A stretch of 64,000 nt of DNA from Erythrophleum ivorense. Its lineage: Eukaryota; Streptophyta; Magnoliopsida; Fabales; Fabaceae. The notes below the pieces were generated by a model, which made no database searches, was not told the origin of the DNA, and worked only from the letters and a program-made list of their open reading frames with translations. Of this stretch, positions 12,003 through 23,035 are shown one piece after another (the first letter of the stretch is position 1; each line of letters starts with the position of its first letter). The translations under genes and the position numbers were made by a program. Where the stretch lies: NCBI GenBank assembly GCA_026724425.1, contig JAIUCV010000089.1, positions 2,170,001 through 2,234,000 on the forward strand. Direction: 5' to 3'.

Positions 12003-15000
12003 ATGCCGCCAAGAGAGGAATTTCCAACAGAAAGATTAAAAGGTGCTCCTAGTGATGATATTGGTTGGCATTTTGGAACACCTGTAACTGGAAATCGAAA
12101 CAATATAACTTGCAAACTCTATGGAAAAGTAATAAAGGGTGGAATTACTCGATTGAAGCAGCATATTGCTCATTTTAAAGGACAAGTAGCTAGATGTCCT
12201 AGAGTTACAACTACTATTCGAGAGGGTATGATGAAACTCCTTTTAGATAATAAAGAAAAGAAAATTGATTCAAAAAAAAAAAAAGAAAAGAAGAATTTGA
12301 AGCAAGGTTGAGAGGAGATGAAGATGATAAAATTGAAACATTTGTTGATGAGGAAATGCAAATGAGGCGTGCGACACAAGAAAGTATTATATCACATTGT
12401 GAATGGGAAGATAGACAACAATTTAAACAGCAAACCAGAGGAGGGCAAAATGTGTATGAAGAGGGTGGAAGTTCTCATGCAAGGGCAAGAGGATCAGAAG
12501 ATATTACCTTTAGTTTAAGATTTACAAATATTGATCTTATGAGGAGCAAAAGCATGAAACAACCAAAAATTTCTGGTGGTTTGATGAAAACATTGAGAAA
12601 GAAACTAGGAGAAGCAGTATCAAAGCTTATTATATATGAGCATCTTCCAATGAATTTATCTAATTCTCTTTGGTTGCATAATTTAATTACTGCAGCTACT
12701 GAAATAGGTACAACAGGGGTTAAATTTCCTACTCCTTACGAGATTTTAGATGTGTATTTGGAAGCTGAATACCAATTGATGAGGGAATGGATAAATGGGT
12801 TGAAAGGTGCATAGAAGGAAAGAGGTGTTATAATAATGTGTGATGGCTTGACTAATAGCATTAGTCACATGCACATAATGAATTTTCTTGTCTATTGCAG
12901 TAGGGGAACTGTTTTTCTAAAATCAATTGATGTTTCTTTTGTTGCTAGTAGAAATACTAATTACTACCTTCAGTTACTTGATCAAATAGTAGAAGAAGTT
13001 GGAGAAGAATATGTAGTTCAAGTGGTTACAGATAACGAGGGAGCTTTAAAGGCAACTGGAAAAAAATTGATGGAAAAAAGACCATATCTCTATTGATCAT
13101 CTTGTGCAGCTCATTGTTTAGATATGTGTTTAGAAGACATTGAAAAAAAGAGCAATGTACAAAAGGTGTTAGAAGATGCAAAGATGATAACATCCTTTAT
13201 ATATAACCATATTTGGACTGTAAATTTGATGAAAGAATATACTGGAGGTAGAGAAATTATTCGTCTAGCTATTACTCGCTTTGCTACACAATTCTTGCAA
13301 CTACAATCTCTTGTGAAGTAAAAGCAGACTTTGAAAAATATGTTCAACTCTGAAAAGTTTAAAAAGTCTAAATTTGGCAAGGAAAAATCTGGACCAGCAC
13401 ATGATGCAAGAAAAAAAATTTTGGATAATGACTTTTGGATCAAAACAATGAAATACTAAAAGTATTTGAGCCAATTGTCAAGATGTTAAGACTGGTCGAT
13501 GGTGATGAAAAACTAACCATGGGTTTTATCTATGAAGCTATAGATAGAGCAAAGCTATCTATACAACAAAATTGTCATTATCACTCAACTTATAATGACA
13601 TGATAGATAAAAGATGGAAATTTCTACATACTGATTTACATTCTGCAGGTAAGTCTATATATATATATATATATATATATTATATTGTCACAAAAAGAGA
13701 AATGTTTGTATATTGACTAATTAAGTTTATTTTTTTTTAGGTTATTTTCTTAATCCTCAGTTTCAATTTGGAGTTGAGTATGGTCATTCAGTTTATAAAG
13801 AAACATTTGATGGAACTAAAAGTGCAATCACTAAATTAGAAAGAAATATAGATGTTACAATTAGAGCATTAAATCAAGTTAGTTATTTTTTATATAATGA
13901 ATATTCAGAATATATTATTATATATTTACATTAAATTTAATATGATGTTGTATTTTTTTTTATACATAATATGATGTATAGTTAATATTTTTTTGAGAAA
14001 AGAGAGAGAGAACTTTAGAACGCCACAAGCTCAGAGAGCATGGTCTTAAATGGATCCTGGTAAGATATAATTTATTTTTTATTTACAAGTATATATGGTA
14101 GAATATGTAACTTAATCAAAATGATTGATTATATTTATAATTCAAAGTTGACTAAATTTGTGTATTGTTTATTTAAATAGCTGAATGGTGGATGATATAT
14201 GGTTCATGTGCTCCTGAACTTCAAGGCATTGCGATAAAAATTTTGAGCCAAACAACTTCAGCTTCAAATTGTGAAAGCAATTGGAGCACATTTAGTTATA
14301 TTCATACAAAGACAAGAAATAGACTTAAGTATAAAAATTACAAAAACTTGTCTTTACCTTTAACAATATGAAGCTAAGAATGAGGGAGAAGAAGAGGCAT
14401 AGTCAAGAAGAAATAAAAAATAATTTTAATCCAATTAATCTTGATTACATATTCCAAGAAGATGATCCCTTGTCTCCATGGATTAAGGAGAGAGAAGGCC
14501 CATTATTGGATGGACTTCAAAATTCAGAATGGCTCTCAAGAATGGATTCTGATGACGAAGAGGTAGAGGCTGATGATGATTCAAATTCCCATAAAGGTCA
14601 TAGTCAGGGCAATGATGGTGGTTTGAATCCACCAAGCAATAATAGTGGTGGTGATGGTGGTGATGCAGTAGAAAGTGATTATGACATAGATGAAGATAGG
14701 GAACAAGATCCATATCAAGACATTCCATATACTATGCGTGATTTGAATTTTGTTGTTGATATGACATCTTTTCAGGATAGAGACTCTAGTGATAATAGAA
14801 GAGGTGATTATCAATCTACAAGAAGTGGAAGGCAGCAAAGTGGTGTACTAGAAAATAGTTCTTCCTCTAGTTTTTCACAAAGTTTTAGTGATTTTGGAAT
14901 TGGTGGCTCGTCTCAAAGTAGTCAAAGTTACTATCCTCCATTTTATCAACAACCTCCCTATATGTCACATGGTCATTATCCAATAATTCAAGCACCACCA

Positions 15001-15114
15001 AATTATCAACCTTCAATAAATTATCAAGAGCCTCATTATTACCATGCATCAAATTTTCCTTATCAGCAAATGGAGAATACAGGTGGAGGATTTTTTGATT
15101 ATGTTTTTGGATAG
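12003..15114 (+). pseudogene. hAT transposase (BED finger, DUF659, dimerisation domain), broken
   Basis: The frame starts with a BED-type zinc finger (12003-12230), in which the second Cys is Tyr (TCKLYGK instead of CxxC) while LKQHIAH is kept. A run of 13 A near 12280 shifts the frame. DUF659 follows with the catalytic blocks CDGLTNS (about 12840) and VVTDNEG (about 13030), then CAAHCLDM after a Trp-to-stop near 13095. An intron at 13649-13740 has canonical ends and a (TA)n tract, and two more introns fit at about 13877-14000 and 14059-14180. The dimerisation block ASNCESNWSTFSYIHTKTRN is near 14270. After a frameshift in an A run, the C-terminal tail (14368-15114) is acidic, then rich in Ser, Gln, Tyr and Pro. 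It would cut and move the element; this copy cannot. Confidence 0.88.
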
Positions 15115-15400
15115 GGATCAAGACAAGATGATAATGAAAGTGAAAGTGAAAACTATAACCCTCCACGACATTTTACAATGTGGTGATTCTAATTCTTTCT
15201 TTGTAATAAGTATGTAAGTATATTTTTATATTATTTGATTTTTCTTTTTAGTTTTCTCAATTAATATTGATATGTTTGTTCAAAATCAGGATTTATTTAA
15301 TTAATATTGATGTTAGGCATGATATATTTATGTATATGAGAGTTATAATGATTATATATATTTTTAAAATAATTTGTGCAACTTAAAAAAAAAATCATAG

Positions 15401-15473
15401 CCGCAGTGATCACAACCCGCATTATAGTACCCACAATACCCGCAATCGCAGTAACCGCAACGCAACCGCAACC
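15401..15473. repeat. right subterminal CCGCAA repeat cluster of hAT
   Basis: A dense run of ACCCGCA, CCGCAAT and CCGCAACC words just inside the right terminus, mirroring 9184-9328. Confidence 0.65.
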
Positions 15474-15489
15474 GCAATTTAAAACCATG

Positions 15490-15497
15490 GTCGTAGC
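15490..15497. repeat. 8-bp target-site duplication of hAT element (right)
   Basis: GTCGTAGC, identical to 9166-9173. Confidence 0.9.
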
Positions 15498-16531
15498 TAA
15501 GCCAGTCTCACAAGGTGTGGGTGAAAAAATGAACTCATTGATCTCTGGGTCCCTTGGCCGTACACCTTTGCTGTGACGGTCTTTGCATCTCCACGATCTC
15601 TACCAATCCACCTCTCATGGGCAATGGCATCATTGTTGGTCACCTATGAGGATGGTTACTTTCTCCCATCTTTGTTGCATATACGATGGAAGTAGAAGAA
15701 GAAGAAGAAGGTGGAGGTGAAGGAAGGAAATAAGAGAGTTTCTTTGGAGGATGAAGAAAGTTGAGCTCTGTATCTAAAGCTGCATAAGAGTGGTTTTGTT
15801 GCAGATATTGAAGATGCAAATGAAAGGCTGGGCAGATTTGTGCATTGTATTAATAATGCTCTGTTGAATGTTGAGTGTTGATGAATAATAATATATTTAA
15901 AATTATAGTTTCCCTGAAGTGCAAGACCGGCTCGACTACTCGATTTTTATGACTGGAATAACTTTTTATTACAATTCTGAACGCCCATTAAATAACAAAA
16001 TAATTGCTCAGAAAGTTGCTGATCTCTCACCTACGAAGCTTGCATATACCATTTACGATCCTGTCTATGGTTGTCTTTAAGTCATATGCTGTATTTCTTA
16101 GTGTTTATTACTTAATATGAGGAATTGAATAATTATAGTAAGATTTTTGACTGTGGTGTTACCTGAAGTATTCACTTACTTGAAGAATTGGTCTATCTTT
16201 AGTGCTTATTCCTTAATATTAGGTATTGAATTTAATTTTATGGTTGATGAGTTTGATTTGTAATTTAAAAAAAAAGTTTTAAGAGAGATTTGCCTAATTT
16301 GTATACAGTATTCTACTTCTACACGATGCACTCGTCAACAGGTTTTATTTGAGATGTAGTTCTCAATTATATTGTAATCCACTTTCTCTTGCTCAGGACT
16401 CTGCATCTCATAAAATTGAACTCTGTTGGCTTTAAGCTTTTAAGAAGTATGGTGTATGACTTAAAAACAATCATAGATAGGTTTGCAAATGGCATATGCA
16501 AGCTTAATTAGTGACAGATGAATTACAACCT
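15498..16531 (+). other. interior of outer inverted-repeat element, with protein-like segments
   Basis: This is the part of the outer element to the right of the hAT insertion. It contains a GAAGAAGAA-rich stretch near 15690, a possible exon-like segment at about 15775-15880 (KLHKSGFVADIEDANERLG) and a stop-free 59-codon segment at 15901-16080. Neither begins with a useful ATG. They look like pieces of a captured host gene, but I do not recognise the source. Confidence 0.4.
15901..16080 (+). pseudogene. unrecognised protein-like fragment, possible captured exon
   Basis: A 59-codon open segment ending in TAA, preceded by a splice-acceptor-like TTATAG. Its composition is protein-like, unlike the surrounding AT-rich DNA: it includes FPEVQDRLDYSIFMTGITFY and KVADLSPTKLAYTIYDPVYG. 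No motif tells me the family. It lies between the long terminal inverted repeats of the outer element, the place where Pack-MULEs carry host exons. It could also be chance. Confidence 0.35.
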
Positions 16532-16740
16532 TGCAAACTCACACCAGATGCCATTCACAAAGAAACAAACCCAGAGCTTCAAGTTGCTTAATGGCAGCCG
16601 GGGAGACAAACTGAAACGCTGCATTTCAATGGGCTAGGGAGACGTGGCAGCTACAGCGGCGTAAGATTGTCTGGACGGCCATGATTCTTCCAAAATGATT
16701 CCCTTATGTTCGCGCCTCAACTAGAGGCAATCTGGACCCC
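16532..16740 (-). repeat. right terminal inverted repeat of outer element
   Basis: Reverse-complement match to 8988-9165, including CCAGATGCCATTCA, the CGTCCAGACAAT block and the terminal GGACCCC. It lies within the likely promoter of the SET-domain gene. Confidence 0.65.
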
Positions 16741-17030
16741 GCTCGCTTCTGTTCTTCTTATCACACCGATTTTCATAGAAATTCATTGCACCGACACTAA
16801 TTATTAAAAAAAAAACTAAAAAGAAAATTTACAAAAAAAGGGGGACCTCTCCAGAAGATTAACGTCACGATGACTAGATACAAATTTATTAAGAATATAT
16901 AAATTTTTATCATCCTATTGATGGCGCCACGAAGTCTGCCCACCTTCTCGTCCTCTTCCTCCAAGCCCTCTCCGCTAATTGCATCAAGCAACCATCTTTT
17001 GAAGCACCTGAGGAATAACCGTCGTTGTCC

Positions 17031-18116
17031 ATGGCAGCTTCAGGCTCTCTTTTAAAATTGGAGCAGATACAAGGTAAAGGAAGGGGTTTAATTGCAGCTC
17101 AGAATCTCAAGGCTGGTCAAATCGTCCTCAGAGAATCGCCCATCATTTTCTACTCTGTTTTCCCTCTCTTCTCTGAAACCTCTTCTTCTTACTGTGACCA
17201 CTGCTTCAGAATCTTACCACCACCAACACCCAGACACTCTGCTTTATCATGCCCCTCATGTTCCCGCCATCATTTCTGTAGCCAGAAGTGCCTTTCCATT
17301 GCTATCAAATCCTCTCACTCTTCATGGGTATGCCAGGCTCTGTCTCATCTCCGAGAGTCTAGCTCATTGCTACTTCAGCAATCCCATGAACTTCAAGTCC
17401 AAGCTCGTTTCGTTGTGGCTGTCTATAACCTTTCCCATCTTTCCCCTTCCCATATCCAGATCCTGCTTTCTCTTATGGGTACCCCAGATGAGGCCATTGT
17501 TAAAGCTTCGAACTTTCTTCATTCTCTTATTTCTTCTCTCTGTCCACCTCAGAATCAGCTCTCTGCAGAACTCATTGCTCAACTTCTGGCCAAAGATAGG
17601 CTTAATTCTTTCTGCTTAATGGAGCCTTATTCGCCAGATGGCCCTCAGAGATCTATCAAAGCATATGCTATTTACCCAAAAGCCACTTTCTTTAACCATG
17701 ATTGTCTTCCCAATGCCTGCAGATTCGATTATGTTGATACTAGTGCTCCCGGAGATGAACACAACACTGACATTGTCATCAGGATGATTGAGGATGTTCC
17801 TCAAGGGAGAGAAGTCTGCATAAGCTATTTTAGAATCAATAGGGATTATTCTACCAGGAAGAGGATTTTGATGGAAGATTATGGGTTTGCGTGTGAGTGT
17901 GATAGGTGCAAGATTGAAGCAAATTGGGTTGTTGATGAGCAAAGTGAGGTACAGGCTATTCGTGATTTCCCTCACGCGGGGTTTCTTTCGAAATATGTGT
18001 GTGATAGAAAGAACTGTTCAGGCACACTGGCTCCTCTGCCTCCGAAGGATGATCATGCACCATCTAATGTTCTGGAATGTAATTTCTGTGGCAATTTGAA
18101 AGTTGATGTTGCTTAG
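17031..18116 (+). CDS. ASHR2: MYND-SET domain protein, ASHR2-type lysine methyltransferase
   Basis: A single-exon gene for 361 aa. The start is the ATG at 17031 (MAASGS); the frame opens slightly earlier but has no earlier ATG near. The N-terminal half of the SET domain has GKGRGL at 16-20. A MYND zinc finger is inserted at 55-101 (Cys55, 58, 74, 77, 83, 87, His96, Cys101). The SET core has NHDCLPNA at 222-229 and ISYF at 264-267. The post-SET cluster has Cys288, 290 and 293. This split-SET plus MYND layout is the SMYD family, and the intronless short form matches plant ASHR2 (SET domain group 39). It should transfer methyl from S-adenosylmethionine to lysine; the substrate is not defined by sequence. 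All cofactor-site and zinc residues are present. A nested transposon block ends about 290 bases upstream and could affect its promoter. Confidence 0.88.
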   Translation: MAASGSLLKLEQIQGKGRGLIAAQNLKAGQIVLRESPIIFYSVFPLFSETSSSYCDHCFRILPPPTPRHSALSCPSCSRHHFCSQKCLSIAIKSSHSSWVCQALSHLRESSSLLLQQSHELQVQARFVVAVYNLSHLSPSHIQILLSLMGTPDEAIVKASNFLHSLISSLCPPQNQLSAELIAQLLAKDRLNSFCLMEPYSPDGPQRSIKAYAIYPKATFFNHDCLPNACRFDYVDTSAPGDEHNTDIVIRMIEDVPQGREVCISYFRINRDYSTRKRILMEDYGFACECDRCKIEANWVVDEQSEVQAIRDFPHAGFLSKYVCDRKNCSGTLAPLPPKDDHAPSNVLECNFCGNLKVDVA

Positions 18117-19860
18117 ATTTTATTGCCAATGGAAGCTATCAGTTATCACCTATCTATCTTTCTTATCTCTTTCAAAAACTCTTTGTATCTCTCTTTCATT
18201 TTCAACAAGTAATACTATGAAGTTTTGTATTTATATGGCAGTAAATTAGTGTCTGAACAAGTTTGCTTTAACTAACTCATCTTCTCATTCGGCCAAAGGC
18301 ACATCATCCGCCCGGGAAGTGCTTATATGGCTATAATAAATGGCGTCTTCCTAATGGCTTACTCTGGTAGGGTAGGTTGCAGGGAAGAGGTCTGCAAGGG
18401 ACATTGCAAAACAATGGTCGAGAACTAGCCCTTTGGGACGCTAATTGGGAGATCCCAAATCTCAGCTTGCTCGCTCGGATTTGACAGAAGAGAATGTGCG
18501 TGTTTTTTCCTTTTTCGGAAATACGGAAGCCAAAGGCTAAAAAAGGATCTAAAAAGATATTGCACGAGACATGTATATCTCTATTAAATCAACAAGTATG
18601 CATGAGGCAGTAGGGTTCAGAGTCCTATCATAAACAACGAGACTAATGTTGTGTATTATTTCTAAGTTAGCAGGATAATCTGCACACATATTATTATTAT
18701 TATTATTTATCCGTGTTGGATTTTAAACTCCCAACTGTTGTTCACCGTGTTCTTCAAAGAAGCAAAGATACTATGCAAATCTGCATTGTGGTTTCAAATT
18801 ACAATTAAAAGGAAGAAAAATCAGATTAAAAAGGCTAGCAAGAAACTTTTAGATGGGCTTCAAAAATTCAAGTAAAGAATGAAATAAATCTAAAAAAAGA
18901 TATGATTCTCTATTGTGCTCAAAGACACAGCAGGTATTGTACTCCTATAGAGAGGGTCAGTACTTTTTTTTTTTCTTGTAGAAAAGAAAAAAATTATTTT
19001 ATCTTTTAAATGATCGTTGCTACGTTGCACAGCAATTATATAATGCAGGTGAGGATCTAAAATCATAAAAAAAACAGCAAGTGTCTAAGCAAACACAACT
19101 AGAATTTTGCAACTCAGTAGAAGCTACCAAGTTTATGGCGCAAGCAATTAAACAAGATCATACTAAATTTCCAAAGGGGTTAGTTGATAGTTATTGATAA
19201 TGTCCAAATTCCTCTTATTTTTTTAATTAAATATTAACATGAAATATTAAAAACTAGACTCTGTCAAGACACTAATTAATTTTGTTACGGTATGTTCACA
19301 TAAAAGGAATTTAATTTATAGTTACAAATCTCTCAAAGTTATTTGTGTTTATATCTCATATTATTTTTAAGAAAAAAATAAATACTATATAACTATCAAT
19401 TATTTATAATATAGTTTATGAATTTTAAATTGTAAAAAGAGAAAGATTATTATCTGAAGCTTTTTATTTTTTACTTTTTAATGAAGAAATAGAGACATAC
19501 CAAAAGGTTTGAAATACATATATATCAGTAAATAGAGTAAATTAAAATTTTCACCCAAAAAAAGAGTAGATTAAACTAATGTCTCTTGAGATTTAGTTAA
19601 ATTATACTTGATATCATTTTTATTTTAAAAATTATATTTAATATTTTCAATTTATTTTCTATCAATAAAATTAACAATCTACATAATATGTATTTTTTTC
19701 CAAAAATAAAATTATATAAATTGTAGAGAATATTTTATAATATATAGCAAGATGTTAAGATAAGTGAATATAATTTTTAAAATAAAAAATATGTATAATT
19801 TATTCAAATTATGAAAATAATTAATATAATTTACTCTTATAAATATAAGAGATATGGAGT
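18117..19860. other. intergenic, 3' flank of ASHR2 and upstream of AS8-like gene
   Basis: The first few hundred bases are the likely 3' UTR of the SET gene. The rest is AT-rich, with no coding frame, RNA gene or clear repeat recognised. Confidence 0.5.
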
Positions 19861-19865
19861 GTTTT

Positions 19866-19890
19866 TGGGCCCACATGATAGCCCATACTA
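19866..19890 (+). promoter_or_regulatory. site II/TCP-type promoter motifs
   Basis: TGGGCCCAC and a nearby AGCCCAT lie about 240 bases before the proposed leader-exon end of the AS8-like gene. GGGCCCAC and GCCCA words are class I TCP and site II elements of plant housekeeping promoters. Function is inferred from position only. Confidence 0.35.
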
Positions 19891-20469
19891 CACGATCCGA
19901 ATCCTAATATTGCCGGGTTTTCTCCTGTGTCCATGGAAATATCCATATCGAATGAGTTTGCTGGGTGCGAGATTTGGTCAAGAGTCTAGACTTCTCGGCA
20001 AGAACCCAGAAATTCAGACATTCTCTGGTGCTAGAGATGACGACCCATGTAAAAGGGAAGAAATTGCAGTGATTCCAGCGGCTGTTTTTATTCCAAGCAG
20101 GATTTTATGGTAATAGCTATGAGGTACACTGATAGTTATGATTCTCGCTCAGTTTCATTGCCTTTGCCTTTATCTACCTTTTTTTTTGGAGCTGCTTTGT
20201 GTGTGTGTGTGTGTGTTTTTTCTCCCTTTTGGCACGGTGTGTGTAAAATTTGGTCTCGTTAAATATCTTGATTTTACTGTATCTCTTCAAATATTTGAGG
20301 TGTGTGCCATCTCAGTTTCATCTGCAATGATTGGAGAAACTTGTAATTTTTCCTTTTTCAAGTTAAAATTGCCGAACAATATGTTGCTGCCCTGTAAAAT
20401 AATGTTTCATGCTCATGGGTATCTGAACCTTCGACTGATTGAAGTTCTGAAGGTGCTAGTAAGATGGGA

Positions 20470-20985
20470 AAGCTCAAAAATATACTTTTGGTCCGTTCGT
20501 TTTATACTCCGTTAACTTTAACTCTATTTTATTTTTATCTCTTATCTTTTTTTTCTGGGGATCTTATCGAAAGTTTAACTTCGTTTAATTTTAATTTAAT
20601 TTTTTATTTTATCTCAAATTTTGTTTCTATCCTTAAATTTTATTTTATTTTAATTTAATACCTTAATTTTAATACTCGAATATTTCCTTCCTTCAAATAC
20701 TAAAGAATCATACAAATTTTTTTTTTTAAGTATTATAATTTGATGATGCTGAGGGAATGATACATTTGAGTGATTTTTATAAATTACACGAACAAATTAA
20801 AATTAAATTAAGAGATAAAAGTATAATTTAGATAAAATTATTAGATCATATTGGAACAAAACAAAAGTAAAAGATAAAAGTAAAATTAGAAGAAAAAAAT
20901 TAGAATAAAAATAAAATTAAGAGATAACAATAAAATTTGAAATAAAGTTAAGCGATTGAAAGTATATTTTAGTTTATTGGTAAAC
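20470..20985. mobile_element. MITE-like inverted repeat in leader intron of AS8-like gene
   Basis: The left end AAAATATACTTTTGG (about 20477) and the right end, reversed AAAATATACTTTCAATCG (about 20970), match. The inner AT-rich arms also mirror each other (TCTCTTAATTTTATTT-like words). There is no coding frame. It sits inside the proposed 5' leader intron 20110-21329. Confidence 0.55.
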
Positions 20986-21335
20986 TTAGGTGAATTTGGT
21001 AGTAAGAACTTGGGAAAGGAAATTTTTTTAAGACATAGAAGCAGAATTACTTTTAGACTTTGGAAAGTGACCCCAAAAGAAAAGTTCCTTAGGTTTAGCA
21101 GGATATGTCATCATAAAACAGATTCCTAGTCGATAATTCATCCCTTTTTTATTTTTTTGGGGTTTCGGTTGAAATTCTTGGCAGACCGTTGTTTTTTCTG
21201 TTATAATAGAAAGACAACGTTTGGCTGATTTGCTTAGCTATGAGAAGAAGGTCTCTGTTTCGAGAATAATATTCTAAAGGTTTTGTTATTTGGTTGAAAA
21301 GATAGTTTCATGTTTACCTTTGTTCTCAGATCGTA

Positions 21336-23035
21336 ATGATTATAAAAGGGTTGTTCAGAAGATATGAAAGGTGGAACCATGTTCATCCAACTTATGGAGC
21401 CTTTTGGGGGATGGGTGTGGGTGTTGGCTGCGGTGTTGGATGGGGTCCAGGATTTGGCCCTGAAGTGGTAGGCTATGTTGGAGCTGGCTGTGGTGTTGGA
21501 TTTAGTGTAGGTATCACTCTGGCTGGTTTTGGTGTGGGTCTTCCTGTTAACTTCATCTTTCAAGCTCCTTATAAAGGTAAACCATTCTTATAGAGTTGAA
21601 TTATTGGTTGCTTTCTGAAGGTGTCACTTTATTCATAGAAGTTGTTCCTATGTATTTTGGGGTCATCTTAACCTGGACTTCTCACTTGGTGGATATGAAA
21701 ATCTTGTGCATTTAGAATTTGATATTCCTAATCTTGAGCTTATGGGCATTACAGTTTTTCTTTTTTCTTTGTTAATCCAGCTATTATGGCAGCAAGAGGT
21801 TCTGCATTGGAGTCAGCACAGTCCAATGGTCTTCTTTCTGGAAAACATGTTGCGGGGGATAGCTGGATTGGAATTGTACATTGTGTTTCTAACCTGCAAA
21901 GAGAAGCCACTGAGAAATTCTCTAGTTTTAGGCAAAAGCAGTTATCGATCAAAGGTATTGAATCTGTCGATTTCTTTGACATGAAGAACAGGCTTCCTTT
22001 GCTTACTACATCTGCCTGGGAAGGTTTACGTGCATTCCATAACCACTTGTTCAGCTCTCATAGAGGTATCTATTTTGTGAATAAAAGGTCAATAAATTCT
22101 ACTCTCTATTACCTGATCATTTGATTTTGTGTTTTCCTTGCAAAATTTCTCTCTGTAATTGTTCTTCCTTCTGTTTTCTCTGTTTTTCTGTTGAGCTCAT
22201 GTAGCATTAAGATTGTGTTATGTCTTACCTTTGTTTCATAGTCCATGATATGCCTCTTACCTTCGGGGATTTTGTCACACTAATTTGCCTTTTGCAAGGT
22301 AACTTAAGTCGCAAATTTCAATCGTTAAATAGTCTTTGTGCTGCACATCTGTCGATACGGTTACTCTCTTGAAATCCTTCCTTACTAGTAGTAGTAATTA
22401 TAAAATTGTATGTATTTTTTATTTTAAAAAAATTAAATTTTATAGTTTGACCTGATAAAGCAGATTCTGTTGGTTTTTCACTTTTTAACATAATTTAATG
22501 CCATTATGAAGATATTGCGACCTGTGAATGCTTCCCAACTCAATCTTCCTTGACATTAGACTCTATGCTGCTTGGCCATTGACATGAATGATTGTCGTAC
22601 ATCAGTATCATAAATGTCAATGGAGCAACATATGTTATTATTCATTGGACTATCATATTCCTTGTAAACTACATAGTTGAACATAGTGATGTGAGCGCTG
22701 TACTATGCGTAACGAAAGTTTCTGTCTGCGTCAACTTGTTTATTATGACTGGCTTCATGTTGACTGGAGGAAGTAGAGCCTCCCAGCAAAAGTTTTTGTA
22801 TCGGAGGAGCACATAACAGATGATGTTCTCATGGTAGTTGCATTTTAAGAGCACCTAGTTTAAGAAAGAATTATATATAATGTGTATATGATGAGATGAG
22901 GGGATTTCAGTTTAGATCAATTTTTTGCTCCTTCAGTATGTGAATTTTCATTAGTTTCTGAATGAAGGAAATCAAATTGAAAGACCTGCATCTTTATTTG
23001 CAGGGAAAGATGGAAGCTTCCACAACGGTCAGTAG
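21336..23035 (+). CDS. AS8: AS8-like cadmium-induced protein, three coding exons
   Basis: Join 21336-21576, 21781-22065, 23004-23035; 185 aa. Donors are G|GTAAAC and G|GTATCT, acceptors AATCCAG and TTTGCAG; phases agree. Exon 1 gives MIIKGLFRRYERWNHVHPTY, then a glycine-rich block (residues 21-70) with repeated GxGxG spacing, as in Arabidopsis Cadmium-induced protein AS8, a small plant protein of unknown biochemistry. The Gly-rich stretch is hydrophobic enough for one or two membrane segments. Exon 2 is more polar. Exon 3 ends GKDGSFHNGQ. An acceptor (TTCTCAG) lies 6 bases before the ATG, so a 5' leader intron (probably 20110-21329) is likely. Homology is firm for exon 1; the last short exon is chosen by phase and splice signals. 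Confidence 0.78.

Larger units (their letters stand above)
9174..15489 (+). mobile_element. hAT DNA transposon, full length, 6.3 kb
   Basis: Ends are CAATGTTCTAAATTGCGG on the left and, reversed, CATGGTTTTAAATTGCGG on the right: imperfect terminal inverted repeats starting with CA. They are flanked by the same 8 bases, GTCGTAGC. Subterminal clusters of GCGG/CCGC/CGCAA words fill 9184-9328 and 15401-15473, typical binding-site arrays for hAT transposases. The interior holds one transposase gene (12003-15114) with DUF659, hAT dimerisation region and introns. The gene has stops and frameshifts, so the copy is not autonomous now. It inserted inside the older inverted-repeat element. Confidence 0.92.
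8988..16740. mobile_element. outer inverted-repeat transposon (MULE-like), interrupted by a hAT insertion
   Basis: A segment of about 180 bases at 8988-9165 is repeated in inverted orientation at 16532-16740. The ends read GGGTCCGGATTGCCTC on the left and, reversed, GGGGTCCAGATTGCCTC on the right. Similarity continues inward through CCAAAATGA, the CCGTCCA block and CCAGATGCCATTCA. Removing the 6.3-kb hAT element and one copy of its target duplication leaves a unit of roughly 1.4 kb, the size of a non-autonomous element with long terminal repeats. Long TIRs suggest a Mutator-like element, but no clean 9-bp target duplication is seen. Its right end is about 290 bases upstream of the SET-gene ATG. 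Confidence 0.6.

Noticed and set aside
14483..14838. His-rich and Ile-rich frames on the minus strand
   Set aside because: Antisense shadows of the acidic Asp/Asn-rich tail of the hAT transposase.
17092..17619. 175-codon frame overlapping ASHR2
   Set aside because: A shadow in another frame of the SET-domain gene, as are 17370-17582, 17616-17975 and 17881-18099.
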